Shown piece after piece: positions 48,302-56,623 of a stretch of 64,000 nucleotides of DNA (position 1 is its first letter; every line of letters begins with the position of its first letter). The DNA is from Pseudomonas sp. MWU15-20650. GTDB taxonomy: Bacteria; Pseudomonadota; Gammaproteobacteria; Pseudomonadales; Pseudomonadaceae. Where the stretch lies: positions 79,786-143,785 of the forward strand of contig NZ_JALJFG010000011.1 of NCBI RefSeq assembly GCF_023242475.1, read 5' to 3'. The notes under the pieces are model-generated. The model had not been told where the DNA came from, made no database searches, and saw only the letters and a program-made list of their open reading frames with translations. Both the position numbers and the translations under genes were made by a program.

Positions 48302-49270
48302 ATGACCACTCAACACAACGCGTTGCCGACGGCACGCAAACCCCTCGACCTGCGCGCGCTGCTCGACAGCTGGGCGATGCTGTTGGCAGCGGTGAGCATC
48401 TTCTTGCTGTGCGCCTTGCTGATCGACAACTTCCTCTCGCCCCTGAACATGCGCGGGCTGGGCCTGGCGATTTCCACCGTGGGCATCGCCGCATGCACCA
48501 TGCTGTTTTGCCTGGCGTCGGGGCATTTCGATTTGTCGGTGGGCTCGGTGATCGCCTGTGCCGGCGTGGTGGCGGCGATTGTGATGCGCGATACCGACAG
48601 CGTGATGCTGGGCATCGGCGCGGCCTTGCTGATGGGGCTGGTCGTCGGGCTGATCAACGGCATCGTGATCGCCAAGCTGCGGGTCAATGCGTTGATCACC
48701 ACCTTGGCAACCATGCAGATCGTGCGCGGCCTGGCCTACATCTTTGCCAACGGCAAAGCGGTGGGGGTGTCCCAGGATCAGTTCTTTATTTTCGGCAACG
48801 GTCAGTTGCTGGGCGTGCCGGTGCCGATCCTGATTACGATCCTGTGCTTCCTGTTTTTCGGCTGGCTGCTCAACTACACCACCTATGGCCGCAACACCAT
48901 GGCCATCGGCGGCAACCCGGAAGCGGCGCTGCTGGCGGGGGTGAATGTGGACCGCACCAAGATCCTGATCTTTGCCGTGCATGGCGTGATCGGCGCGCTG
49001 GCGGGGGTGATCCTGGCGTCACGCATGACGTCCGGCCAGCCCATGATTGGCCAGGGGTTCGAACTGACGGTGATTTCTGCCTGCGTACTCGGCGGCGTGT
49101 CGCTGAGCGGCGGGGTGGGCATGATTCGCCATGTGATTGCCGGGGTGTTGATCCTGGCGATCATCGAGAACGCGATGAACCTGAAGAACATCGACACTTT
49201 CTACCAATACGTGATCCGCGGATCGATCCTGCTGCTGGCTGTCGTCATCGACCGCATGAAACAACGCTGA
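48302..49270 (+). CDS. araH: L-arabinose ABC transporter permease
   Basis: 322 aa, about nine TM helices, AraH/RbsC family: LFCLASGHFDLSVGSVIACA (about 70) and SACVLGGVSLSGGVGMIRHV (about 258), the ATPase-contact loop. Nine bases after araG. It completes the AraFGH importer and is the last gene of the operon starting at 40843. Confidence 0.95.
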   Translation: MTTQHNALPTARKPLDLRALLDSWAMLLAAVSIFLLCALLIDNFLSPLNMRGLGLAISTVGIAACTMLFCLASGHFDLSVGSVIACAGVVAAIVMRDTDSVMLGIGAALLMGLVVGLINGIVIAKLRVNALITTLATMQIVRGLAYIFANGKAVGVSQDQFFIFGNGQLLGVPVPILITILCFLFFGWLLNYTTYGRNTMAIGGNPEAALLAGVNVDRTKILIFAVHGVIGALAGVILASRMTSGQPMIGQGFELTVISACVLGGVSLSGGVGMIRHVIAGVLILAIIENAMNLKNIDTFYQYVIRGSILLLAVVIDRMKQR

Positions 49271-49392
49271 AACCCCAACAATCTGGCAGCTGGCGTGCCT
49301 GCGATTGCCATAGGTCTCTACACAATTACCGACGAACGCAAAATCAGCCGTGGTGGCGAGCGGCTGCCTTCATAGGCGGTGATGGCAGTGCC

Positions 49393-49412
49393 CCGGCCCC
49401 CGCAAGGGCCGG
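49393..49412. terminator. Hairpin between araH and galM
   Basis: CCGGCCC and GGGCCGG are perfect 7-bp arms with a 6-nt loop, between the converging araH and epimerase genes, 10 bp from the epimerase stop. No long T-run on either strand, so termination efficiency is uncertain. Confidence 0.5.
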
Positions 49413-49421
49413 TTCCTGCGG

Positions 49422-50570
49422 TTAATCGGCAGAGAATTTGAAAATGGTGTTTTGGGTATAAGTCTGCCCAGGGTTCAAGCGGGTCGAGGCGAATGTCGGC
49501 TGGTTCGGTGCGTCGGGAAAGTGCTGGGTTTCCAGGGTAAACGCGCTCCAGTGTGCATACGTCTTGCCGGCCTTGCCCTTCACCGTGCCGTCGAGGAAGT
49601 TGCTGGTATAGAACTGCACGCCCGGCTCCGTGGTGTAGAGCTGCAAGCGGCGGCCGGATGCCGGGTCGTGCACCTGGGCGGCGAGTCGCTTGATATTGCC
49701 TTGGGTGTCCAGCGCCCAGTTGAAGTCAAACCCGCCTTGTTTGGGTTCGGCGAATTTGAGCTGCGGGTGGTCGTCCTTGATGTGCTGGCCGATCGGCGTA
49801 GGTTTGAGGAAGTCCATCGGCGTGCCCGCGACAGGGGCCAATTCGCCGGTGGGGATCAGGGTGGCATTGACCGGTGTGTAGTGGCTGGCGTGCAAGGTCG
49901 CGACGTGCTTGAGGATGTCGCCGTTGCCCGCGCCGGCGAGGTTGAAATAGCTGTGGTTGGTGAGGTTGAGCACCGTAGGTTGGTCGGTGGTGGCCTTGTA
50001 GTCGATGTGCAGTTCGTTGTGGTCGTTGAGGCTATAGGTGACCTCGGTTTTCAGGTTTCCCGGGAAGCCCATTTCACCGTCCTTGGACAGGTAGCTGAGC
50101 TTCACGCCCACCGAATCCTTGCCCTTGACCGGTTCGGCTTGCCACACATGCTTGTCGAAGCCCTGGGCGCCGCCATGCAGCGAGTTGGGGCCGTCGTTGA
50201 GCGGCACCTGGTAACGCTTGCCATCCAGCTCAAAGGCCCCGCCGGCCAGGCGATTGCCAAAGCGGCCGATGGTCGCGCCGAAAAATGCCGTGCCGCCCTG
50301 GTAACCCTGCACGTCATCAAAACCGAGTACCACGTCTTCGACCTTGCCGTTTTTATCCGGCACTTTGAGTGACTGCAACACACCGCCGTAGGTGATCACC
50401 GTGGCTTGCATGCCATGGCTATTGCGCAGGATGTACTGCTCGACGGCAGTGCCGTCATGGGTCTTGCCGAACGGCTTGTGTTCGCTGGTGAGCCCGGCGG
50501 CCTGGGCGCCGCCGCTGGCCATCAGCAGGGATAACGCCAGGCCCGAAAGCAGGTATCGAGGGTGCTTCAT
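49422..50570 (-). CDS. galM: Periplasmic aldose 1-epimerase (mutarotase)
   Basis: 382 aa, with a clear signal peptide (LLSGLALSLLMASGGAQAAG) that is not present in cytoplasmic GalM. The catalytic residues are visible: His in NLTNHSYFNLAG (about 205) and Glu in FTLETQHFPDAPNQP (about 350), plus RFGNRLAGGAFELDG. It interconverts alpha and beta anomers of aldoses, which helps either the AraF importer or the Gcd/SDR dehydrogenases that prefer one anomer. It is divergent from the SDR gene, and a TNGTNNNACNA site lies 32 bp before its start. Confidence 0.93.
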   Translation of the reverse strand: MKHPRYLLSGLALSLLMASGGAQAAGLTSEHKPFGKTHDGTAVEQYILRNSHGMQATVITYGGVLQSLKVPDKNGKVEDVVLGFDDVQGYQGGTAFFGATIGRFGNRLAGGAFELDGKRYQVPLNDGPNSLHGGAQGFDKHVWQAEPVKGKDSVGVKLSYLSKDGEMGFPGNLKTEVTYSLNDHNELHIDYKATTDQPTVLNLTNHSYFNLAGAGNGDILKHVATLHASHYTPVNATLIPTGELAPVAGTPMDFLKPTPIGQHIKDDHPQLKFAEPKQGGFDFNWALDTQGNIKRLAAQVHDPASGRRLQLYTTEPGVQFYTSNFLDGTVKGKAGKTYAHWSAFTLETQHFPDAPNQPTFASTRLNPGQTYTQNTIFKFSAD

Positions 50571-50601
50571 GGTCGAACTTCCTTTTGTTGTTTTCAGTGG
50601 A

Positions 50602-50614
50602 ATAGTTCTACTAA
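50602..50614. promoter_or_regulatory. GntR/FCD operator candidate (galM / SDR promoter)
   Basis: ATAGT-TCT-ACTAA fits TNGTNNNACNA and shares both half-sites with the palindrome at 40738. It sits in the 138-bp region between the divergent epimerase and dehydrogenase genes. Confidence 0.6.
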
Positions 50615-50708
50615 TGTGCGATATTTTGTCGAGTCGACAGCGAATTTATAGCCTTTAACGCCAGTTAAGCAAAATAAAATAAGACTAATTGAACGGGGCA
50701 ATCGTTAT

Positions 50709-51476
50709 ATGCGTACTGAACAGGCTGTTTATCCGGACCTGCTGGGTAAGACCGTACTGATTTCCGGAGGTGCCTCGGGCATCGGCGAATTCATGGTGCG
50801 CGCCTTCGCGGCGCAAGGTGCCAAGGTGGCCTTTGTGGACCGCGCGCAAAGCCAGGGCGAGCGGCTGGCGGCGCTGTTGAGCGCCCAGGGACACAGCGTG
50901 GAGTTCGTGCACTGCGACATCACCGATGAAATCGCCTTCAAGGCCGCGATCGCACGCTTTGAATACACGCTGGGGCCGATCACCGTGCTGGTGAACAACG
51001 CGGCCAACGACGTGCGTCACACGCTGGAGGAAGTCGATTCGGTCATGTTCGACAGGCTGATTGCCGTCAATCTCAAGCACGCCTTCTTTGCCGCCAAGGC
51101 CGTGGTGCCGATGATGAAAAGCGCGGGCGGCGGGGCGATTATCAACCTGGGTTCGGTCGGCTGGATGATGGCCTCGGCTGGCTACCCGGTGTACGCCGCC
51201 AGCAAGGCCGCCGCCCACGGCATGACCCGCGCGCTGGCGCGGGAACTGGGCCCCAGCCGCATTCGGGTCAACACGTTGGTGCCCGGCTGGGTAATGACCG
51301 AAAAACAGCTGGCAATGTGGGTCGACGATGCGGCCAAGGAGCTGATCAGCCGCAGCCAGTGTCTGCCCGGCAGTGTGCTGCCGGAACACATCGCCAACAT
51401 GGCGTTGTTTCTTGCCTCCGACGTGTCGGCGATGTGTTCGGCGCAGAACTTCATTGTGGATGGCGGTTGGGTATAG
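50709..51476 (+). CDS. SDR-family sugar dehydrogenase, probable L-arabinose/aldose 1-dehydrogenase
   Basis: 255 aa. Classical short-chain dehydrogenase: cofactor motif SGGASGIGEFMVRAF, VNNAAN, catalytic Ser in LGSVGW (about 150) and YAASK (about 163), C-terminal FIVDGGWV. Asp in VAFVDRAQ after beta-2 suggests NAD+ preference. In oxidative pentose clusters such an SDR oxidises the free sugar to its lactone, which is the step otherwise missing from this module. The exact sugar is an inference from context. Confidence 0.88.
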   Translation: MRTEQAVYPDLLGKTVLISGGASGIGEFMVRAFAAQGAKVAFVDRAQSQGERLAALLSAQGHSVEFVHCDITDEIAFKAAIARFEYTLGPITVLVNNAANDVRHTLEEVDSVMFDRLIAVNLKHAFFAAKAVVPMMKSAGGGAIINLGSVGWMMASAGYPVYAASKAAAHGMTRALARELGPSRIRVNTLVPGWVMTEKQLAMWVDDAAKELISRSQCLPGSVLPEHIANMALFLASDVSAMCSAQNFIVDGGWV

Positions 51477-51481
51477 GCCCG

Positions 51482-52084
51482 TTATTCGATCGGGTACCGC
51501 TTGAAGGCTGGGTACTGTTCCAGCTGGCTGGCGTGACGCTGCAGGTTGGGAAAGGCATCGGCCTTGACCACGCAAGGCAGCTTGAACTGGGTGAACGACC
51601 AGGCCACAGCCGCCGTCAATGCGGCCTGGCCCAGGGGGGCTGCGGCAGGCGGGTCCAGGTGTTTTTCCAGCAGCGCATAAGCGGCCAGCAGTTGCCCGGT
51701 CACGCGCTCAACCCACGGCTCATGCTGTTTTTCCGCTGGGCGCAGGTGATGCTCATAGACGATCTGTACGGTCTTCTCACACGCCGCCAGGGCCAGGCCG
51801 AGCACCTGCAGTTCCCGGGCGCGCGCGCCGGCGTGAGGTGACAGCAGCTTTTTGTCGGCCGGGGCCAGGGCTTCGAAGTAGTCCAGGATCAGGCTGGAAT
51901 CCATCAACACCGTGCCATCATCCAGCACCAGGGTGGGCGCCTTGACCACCGGGTTGATCTCGGCGAATTGCGCGTAGGTGCTGAACACCGACAGCGACTC
52001 ATGCACAAAGTCTACGCCGTACAGCTCCAGGGAAATGGCCACGCGACGTACATAGGGCGAGTCCAGCATACCGACCAGTTTCAT
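51482..52084 (-). CDS. Glutathione S-transferase family protein
   Basis: 200 aa from the ATG at 52084, which has GGAGG 5 nt upstream. The N-terminal thioredoxin fold begins KLVGMLDSPYVRRVAISLEL, with the glutathione-binding turn VVKAPTLVLDDGTVLMDSS; a helical C-terminal domain follows. The catalytic residue is probably the Ser of DSPYVRR. Its substrate is unknown. It converges with the SDR gene 5 bp away but belongs to a different strand and function. Confidence 0.9.
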   Translation of the reverse strand: MKLVGMLDSPYVRRVAISLELYGVDFVHESLSVFSTYAQFAEINPVVKAPTLVLDDGTVLMDSSLILDYFEALAPADKKLLSPHAGARARELQVLGLALAACEKTVQIVYEHHLRPAEKQHEPWVERVTGQLLAAYALLEKHLDPPAAAPLGQAALTAAVAWSFTQFKLPCVVKADAFPNLQRHASQLEQYPAFKRYPIE

Positions 52085-52114
52085 GAAGCCTCCATTGCTC
52101 ACAGGGTGTTTGGC

Positions 52115-52759
52115 TCAAGAGATTAAGGGCACAGGATCGGCCTGTGCAATGGCCATTCGCAGTGGCTGATAGGCGGCCACCAACTGCTCCAGGCTGAACG
52201 CCAGGTTGCGCCCACTGGGGTTGGGCAACACCCATACCCGGGCCTCGCCCCATAACTGCGGTTGCAAGCCCCAGGCAATCTCGCGCTGACCGGACAACGC
52301 GGCATAACCGGCCTTGCCCAGAAAGGCCACGTAGCGTGGCCGGCAGTGGCGGATTTTCAGCTCGAACGCCACCGCCGCTTGCTGGAACTCATGCTGTGCC
52401 AACTCGCTCGCACTCGCTGTCGGGCGTTCCACCACCGTGGTCAAGCCGCAGTGGTAGTGCAGCAGCGTGCGGCCGTCCTCCGGGTGGATTTCATGGGGCG
52501 TAAAGCCGGCCTGGTGTAATGTGCGCCAGAAGCGGTTGCTGCGATTGGCAAAGTGCTGGCCGATGGCGGCGGAGCCCTTGCCGGGGTTTATGCCGCAGAA
52601 CACCACGTCCAGGTGGTCGGCGAGGATATCTTCGAGTTTGATAGCGAGGTGTCCTTGGCCAGAGGCATTGGCGCAAATGGGTCGGTATCGATCGCGAGGG
52701 TGCGAATGGCCGCCAAAGTGGCGGCGCTGGTAGCCTAGCGCAGTGTGTTGCCCCTGCAA
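52115..52759 (-). CDS. mug: G/U-mismatch DNA glycosylase, Mug family
   Basis: The core aligns with E. coli Mug: EDILADHLDVVFCGINPGKG (catalytic Asn in GINPG), NRFWRTLHQAGFT, LLHYHCGLTTVVERPT, FLGKAGYAAL and WVLPNPSGRN. It removes U, ethenocytosine and related bases opposite G. The start is unsettled: homology begins near 52651, but no in-frame ATG is near; TTG at 52759 is one option, and the open frame reaches 52852, where it would run into the promoter of the divergent yghU gene. Another frame has an ATG at the right spot, so a small frameshift near the 5' end is possible. Confidence 0.82.
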   Translation of the reverse strand: MQGQHTALGYQRRHFGGHSHPRDRYRPICANASGQGHLAIKLEDILADHLDVVFCGINPGKGSAAIGQHFANRSNRFWRTLHQAGFTPHEIHPEDGRTLLHYHCGLTTVVERPTASASELAQHEFQQAAVAFELKIRHCRPRYVAFLGKAGYAALSGQREIAWGLQPQLWGEARVWVLPNPSGRNLAFSLEQLVAAYQPLRMAIAQADPVPLIS

Positions 52760-52866
52760 ACCCAGGCATTGGGCGCTAATGTGGGGGCTGATCAAGGCGC
52801 TGGGCGGCTGGAACGAGGCCTGACTGGCCACATCGAACACGACGTAAACCAAGGAGCAGTAGAACC

Positions 52867-53700
52867 ATGACCGACTATGTACCCCCGAAGGTGTGGACCT
52901 GGGACAGCGAAAATGGCGGCACCTTCGCCAGTATCAACCGGCCCATCGCCGGTGCGACCCACGACAAGCCACTGCCGGTCGGCAAGCATCCGTTGCAACT
53001 GTATTCCCTGGCCACGCCCAATGGGCAGAAAGTCACGATCCTGCTGGAGGAACTGTTGGCCCTCGGGCATGCCGGCGCGGAATACGATGCCTGGCTGATC
53101 AAGATCGGTGACGGCGACCAGTTCGGCAGCGGTTTCGTGGCCGTCAACCCGAACTCGAAGATCCCCGCCCTGATGGATTACAGCGGCGCCACGCCGATTC
53201 GGGTATTCGAGTCGGGCGCGATTTTGCAGTACCTGGCAGAGAAGTTCGGCGCGTTCTTCCCGACCGAGCCGGCGGCACGGGCGCAGTGCCTGTCGTGGTT
53301 GTTCTGGCAGATGGGCAGCGCGCCGTACCTGGGCGGCGGCTTTGGGCACTTCTATGCCTATGCGCCAAGCAAGATGGAGTACCCGATCAACCGCTTTGCC
53401 ATGGAGACCAAGCGTCAACTCGACGTGCTGGACAAGCGTCTGGCGGTCAGCGAGTACATTGCCGGCGATGAGTACACCATTGCCGATATCGCGATCTGGC
53501 CTTGGTACGGTGGGTTGGTCAAAGGCCGCTTGTATGGCGCGGCGCAGTTTTTGTCGGTGCATGAATACCAGCACGTACTGCGCTGGGCTGACGCAATTGA
53601 CGCGAGACCGGCGGTGCAGCGGGGGCGGCGGGTGAACCGGGTGTCGGGCGAGCCGGCCGAGCAGTTGGCCGAGCGGCACGCCGCAACCGATTTGGACTGA
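52867..53700 (+). CDS. yghU: Glutathione-dependent disulfide-bond oxidoreductase, YghU type
   Basis: 277 aa. GST fold with the N-terminal extension of the YghU/YfcG group (PPKVWTWDSENGGTFASINR), then LYSLATPNGQKVTILLEEL and VNPNSKIPALMDYSG. The C-terminal domain has ADIAIWPWYGGLVKG. E. coli YghU binds two glutathiones and reduces small disulfides. Ribosome site AAGGAG precedes the ATG at 52867. Confidence 0.92.
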   Translation: MTDYVPPKVWTWDSENGGTFASINRPIAGATHDKPLPVGKHPLQLYSLATPNGQKVTILLEELLALGHAGAEYDAWLIKIGDGDQFGSGFVAVNPNSKIPALMDYSGATPIRVFESGAILQYLAEKFGAFFPTEPAARAQCLSWLFWQMGSAPYLGGGFGHFYAYAPSKMEYPINRFAMETKRQLDVLDKRLAVSEYIAGDEYTIADIAIWPWYGGLVKGRLYGAAQFLSVHEYQHVLRWADAIDARPAVQRGRRVNRVSGEPAEQLAERHAATDLD

Positions 53701-53713
53701 CCTCGGTCAACGT

Positions 53714-53739
53714 GTGGGAGCGAGTCAACCCGCTCCCAC
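53714..53739. repeat. Short REP-like palindrome after yghU
   Basis: GTGGGAGCG and CGCTCCCAC, 9-bp arms, 8-nt loop. Related to the other GTGGGAG repeats in the window. It may help end the yghU transcript. Confidence 0.7.
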
Positions 53740-53761
53740 CGTTGGTTCGGCATCAATCATT

Positions 53762-53954
53762 CTATTGGTCGCGCGGTTCGAACACCCCCACCTGCGATCC
53801 AATGGGTTCACCCTTGGGCACCTGCTTGGCGCCTTCGGTGCGGTCATGGGTCGCGTTCTGCGCCAGGTCGCCCATGATGATCGCCACCGGCCTTTTCCAC
53901 CGAGACTTTCTGGTTGAGAAAACCTTCCGCCTGGTTGAGCAGGCGCACCACGTC
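53762..53954 (-). pseudogene. Frameshifted remnant of an unrecognised gene
   Basis: On the minus strand two adjacent frames read as coherent protein: DVVRLLNQAEGFLNQKVS from 53954, then, after a one-base shift near 53880-53892, VAIIMGDLAQNATHDRTEGA onward to a TAG stop at 53762. Neither half is an ORF of useful size alone and an in-frame stop lies just before the first part. It looks like the 3' end of a lost gene next to the LacI regulator. I cannot name the family. Confidence 0.45.
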
Positions 53955-53966
53955 CCCCTATGCGCT

Positions 53967-55016
53967 TCAGCCCTGCATGTTTTCCGACGTCACGATCTGC
54001 GGCGGTATATGCACCCGATGTCGTACAGGATCAAACCCCTCATCACCCTGCAACTGCACCAGCAACTGCACCAGCGCCGTAGCTGTCTGGCGTGGCTGCG
54101 AGTCCATCACCACATCGATCAAGCCTTGGCTCAACGCCTGGCGTGACAGTGGCGTGGACTCCTGCAGGATGCAGCACAGCGTCGGGCGCTTGGGCAGTTG
54201 CGCCAGGGCGTTGATCACACCGTCACCGCCGCCGCCCACCACGCACAGGCCACGCAGGTCGGTGTGGCGGGCGAGCAGGTCGAGGGTGGCTTCTTCGGTG
54301 ATGTCGCAGTTGTCCAGGTTGATCAGCGGCTCCAGGGGCTTGAGCCCCGGCGCATGCTCGGCCAGGTAGCTGTGCAAACCTTCGACCCGGGCCTGATGCC
54401 CGAGAAAACGATGGCCACCCAGCAGAATGCCGACGCTGCCTTTGCGCGCACCGCACGTGCGCGCCAGCAGCCAGCCCATGGTGCGCCCGACCACGTGGTT
54501 GTCCTGGCCCACATAGGGTTCAACGGCGTGTTCGTGGATATCGGAGAGCAGGGCGACCACGGGCACCCCGGCGGCACGAATCTGCGCGAGGCTGGCGTTG
54601 ATCAGCGGGTGGGCGAAGCTGACCACCGCGAGGGCGTCGCACCGCACGGCCAACTGCTCGATTTGCGCGACGATCGCGCTGGGCGTGCGATCGACAATGT
54701 AGTCGAACTGGCAGGTCAGGTTAGCCGTGGCGTGATGCAGCGCCGCCTCGCTGATCGCTTGGGCCAGGTTGGCATAGAACGCCTGGGCGGTGCCCAGCAG
54801 CAGCACGCCGAAACGGTACGTGGGGCGACGTTCGCGAATGCGCTGGCCGATCAGCCGCGCGGCGAAATAGCCCACCGCTTCGGCGGCCTGGAATACCTGC
54901 TCGGCGGTGTCCGGGTTCACCGGTGCACGGGCGTTCAACACCCGGTCGACGGTGGCCACGCTGAGGCCCGCTTGGGCGGCAACGGTGGCGATGGTTGGGC
55001 GTTTGTGGTGGTTCAT
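53967..55016 (-). CDS. LacI-family regulator of the oxygenase operon
   Basis: 349 aa. The N-terminal LacI helix-turn-helix (TIATVAAQAGLSVATVDRVL, residues 8-27) and hinge are followed by a periplasmic-binding-like sensor: YRFGVLLLGTAQAFYANLAQ, DALAVVSFAHPLINA and VGILLGGHRFLGHQARVEG. Its closest style is the sugar- or cyclitol-responsive LacI group. It is divergent from the four-gene operon at 55179, and a perfect 20-bp palindrome lies 19 bp before its own start, fitting autoregulation and control of the operon. Confidence 0.92.
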   Translation of the reverse strand: MNHHKRPTIATVAAQAGLSVATVDRVLNARAPVNPDTAEQVFQAAEAVGYFAARLIGQRIRERRPTYRFGVLLLGTAQAFYANLAQAISEAALHHATANLTCQFDYIVDRTPSAIVAQIEQLAVRCDALAVVSFAHPLINASLAQIRAAGVPVVALLSDIHEHAVEPYVGQDNHVVGRTMGWLLARTCGARKGSVGILLGGHRFLGHQARVEGLHSYLAEHAPGLKPLEPLINLDNCDITEEATLDLLARHTDLRGLCVVGGGGDGVINALAQLPKRPTLCCILQESTPLSRQALSQGLIDVVMDSQPRQTATALVQLLVQLQGDEGFDPVRHRVHIPPQIVTSENMQG

Positions 55017-55034
55017 GATTGCCCCCTTGAGCGC

Positions 55035-55054
55035 CTTGATAGAAAACTATCAAG
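55035..55054. promoter_or_regulatory. Perfect palindrome, probable LacI-regulator operator
   Basis: CTTGATAG-AAAA-CTATCAAG, 8-bp perfect arms. A further copy of the half-site (CTTGATAG) is at 55077-55084, and TGATAG again at 55071. The region is the 162-bp divergent promoter of the regulator and the oxygenase operon. It lacks the central CpG of many LacI operators, so the assignment rests on position and symmetry. Confidence 0.65.
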
Positions 55055-55178
55055 CCCCGCTGGGCCTGGATGATAGCTTGATAGGGAATGGATTCAAGGT
55101 CTTGAGGGGGATTTACCCGCGCTCTATCGTTTGTCCCGCTAAGCCCCTGAAACCCCACGCTTGCGGAGAACAATAACA

Positions 55179-56273
55179 ATGCCTGAACACACCGCCCACC
55201 GCGCCCGGCGCGACTACCGCCTCACCGGCCCCGAAGCTGCCCGTGCGGCGGAAAAAGGCTTGGTCTCGGCCAACTGGTACCAATCGCCGATTGCCCGTCA
55301 ACGCATCAAAGTCCTGATGCAGCGCCGCGACGGCCCGGCCTTGCTCGATACCGCCCTGTGGGTCTCGGCGCTGTTGGTCACAGGGTTTGGTGGCTACTGG
55401 TTCTGGGGCTCCTGGGCCTGCGTGCCGTTCTTCCTGGCCTATGGCGTGCTCTACGGCACGGCGTCCAACCCGCGCTGGCACGAGACCGGCCACGGCACGG
55501 CCTTCAAGACGCGCTGGATGAATGACGCGTTGTACCCGGTGGCGAGTTTCATGTGCCTGTTCGAGCCCCACGTCTGGCGCTGGAGCCATGCCCGGCATCA
55601 CACCGACACCATCGTCGTCGGCCGCGATCCGGAGATCGTCGAGCCGCGTCCGCCGAGCCTCCTCATGATGCTGTTGAGCGTGTTCCAACTGCCTTTGGCC
55701 TGGAAGACCTTCAGCGGCGTGGCCCGCCACTCGATCGGCCAGATGAGTGCCCAGGAGCAGGATTTCATCCCCGAATCCGAGTGGCCCAAGGTCTTTCGCA
55801 CCGCCCGTATCTGGATCGGAATTTACGCCGTGGTCATCGGCACCGCGTTGTACCTGCACAGCGGGTTGCCGTTGATGCTGGTGGGCCTGCCCAGTTTCTA
55901 TGGCGCCTGGCTCGGCTACCTGTTCGGTCTCACCCAGCATGTCGGCCTGGCGGAAGATGTGCTCGACCACCGCAGCAACTGCCGCACCATTTACATGAAC
56001 CGCGTGCTGCGTTTTCTGTACATGAACATGAACTACCACCTTGAACATCACATGTACCCGATGGTGCCGTACCACGCCCTCGCAGGCTTGCACGAAGAGA
56101 TTCGCCATGACTGCCCGCCGCCTTACGCCAACCTGTTGGCGGCGTACAAAGAGATCCTCCCGACGATCTGGAAGCAGCGCAGCGATCCGACCTATTTCGT
56201 GCAGCGTCCTGTACCTGCACGAGCAGACACCGGCGCCAATGCCCCGGTGCGTGCAGAAGTCGCTGTCGGCTGA
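55179..56273 (+). CDS. Membrane di-iron oxygenase (fatty-acid desaturase fold), MocD-like
   Basis: 364 aa from the ATG at 55179. Integral membrane protein with the three histidine clusters of the desaturase/hydroxylase superfamily: RWHETGHGT (about 100), WSHARHHTD (about 136) and YHLEHHMYP (about 287). Hydrophobic segments lie at about 60-95, 205-245. The next two genes encode a Rieske ferredoxin and its reductase, so it is the terminal oxygenase of a three-part system. In rhizobial rhizopine catabolism MocD, MocE and MocF have exactly these three folds and are needed to use 3-O-methyl-scyllo-inosamine. The substrate here is not known; a methyl ether or cyclitol is the best guess. Confidence 0.85.
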   Translation: MPEHTAHRARRDYRLTGPEAARAAEKGLVSANWYQSPIARQRIKVLMQRRDGPALLDTALWVSALLVTGFGGYWFWGSWACVPFFLAYGVLYGTASNPRWHETGHGTAFKTRWMNDALYPVASFMCLFEPHVWRWSHARHHTDTIVVGRDPEIVEPRPPSLLMMLLSVFQLPLAWKTFSGVARHSIGQMSAQEQDFIPESEWPKVFRTARIWIGIYAVVIGTALYLHSGLPLMLVGLPSFYGAWLGYLFGLTQHVGLAEDVLDHRSNCRTIYMNRVLRFLYMNMNYHLEHHMYPMVPYHALAGLHEEIRHDCPPPYANLLAAYKEILPTIWKQRSDPTYFVQRPVPARADTGANAPVRAEVAVG

Positions 56274-56302
56274 TTCTCCCCCCTCAACCAAGAGAAAACG
56301 TC

Positions 56303-56623
56303 ATGAACGATCAATGGATCGACGTCTGCGCCGTGGGCGAAATAAATCAAGAAGACGTGCTGCGCTTTGACCACGGGCCGCATACCTACGCAGTGTATCG
56401 CTCGGCCGAGAACGAGTTTTTCGCCACGGCTGGCCTGTGTACCCATGAGAAAATCCATTTGGCCGACGGCTTGGTGATGGACCACGTGATCGAGTGCCCC
56501 AAACACAACGGGCGTTTTGATTACCGCTCCGGCAAGGCCCTTGGCGCGCCGGTGTGCGTCAACTTGAAAACCTATCCGGTACGGGTCGAAGCGGGGCGGG
56601 TGCTGCTCGCCGTCATGGCATGA
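56303..56623 (+). CDS. Rieske [2Fe-2S] ferredoxin, MocE-like
   Basis: 106 aa, a stand-alone Rieske domain with both cluster-ligand pairs: CTHEKIH (C-x-H) and CPKHNGRFD (C-x2-H), as in biphenyl- and naphthalene-dioxygenase ferredoxins. It carries electrons from the reductase encoded next to the membrane oxygenase encoded before it. Its stop overlaps the reductase start (ATGA). Confidence 0.93.
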   Translation: MNDQWIDVCAVGEINQEDVLRFDHGPHTYAVYRSAENEFFATAGLCTHEKIHLADGLVMDHVIECPKHNGRFDYRSGKALGAPVCVNLKTYPVRVEAGRVLLAVMA

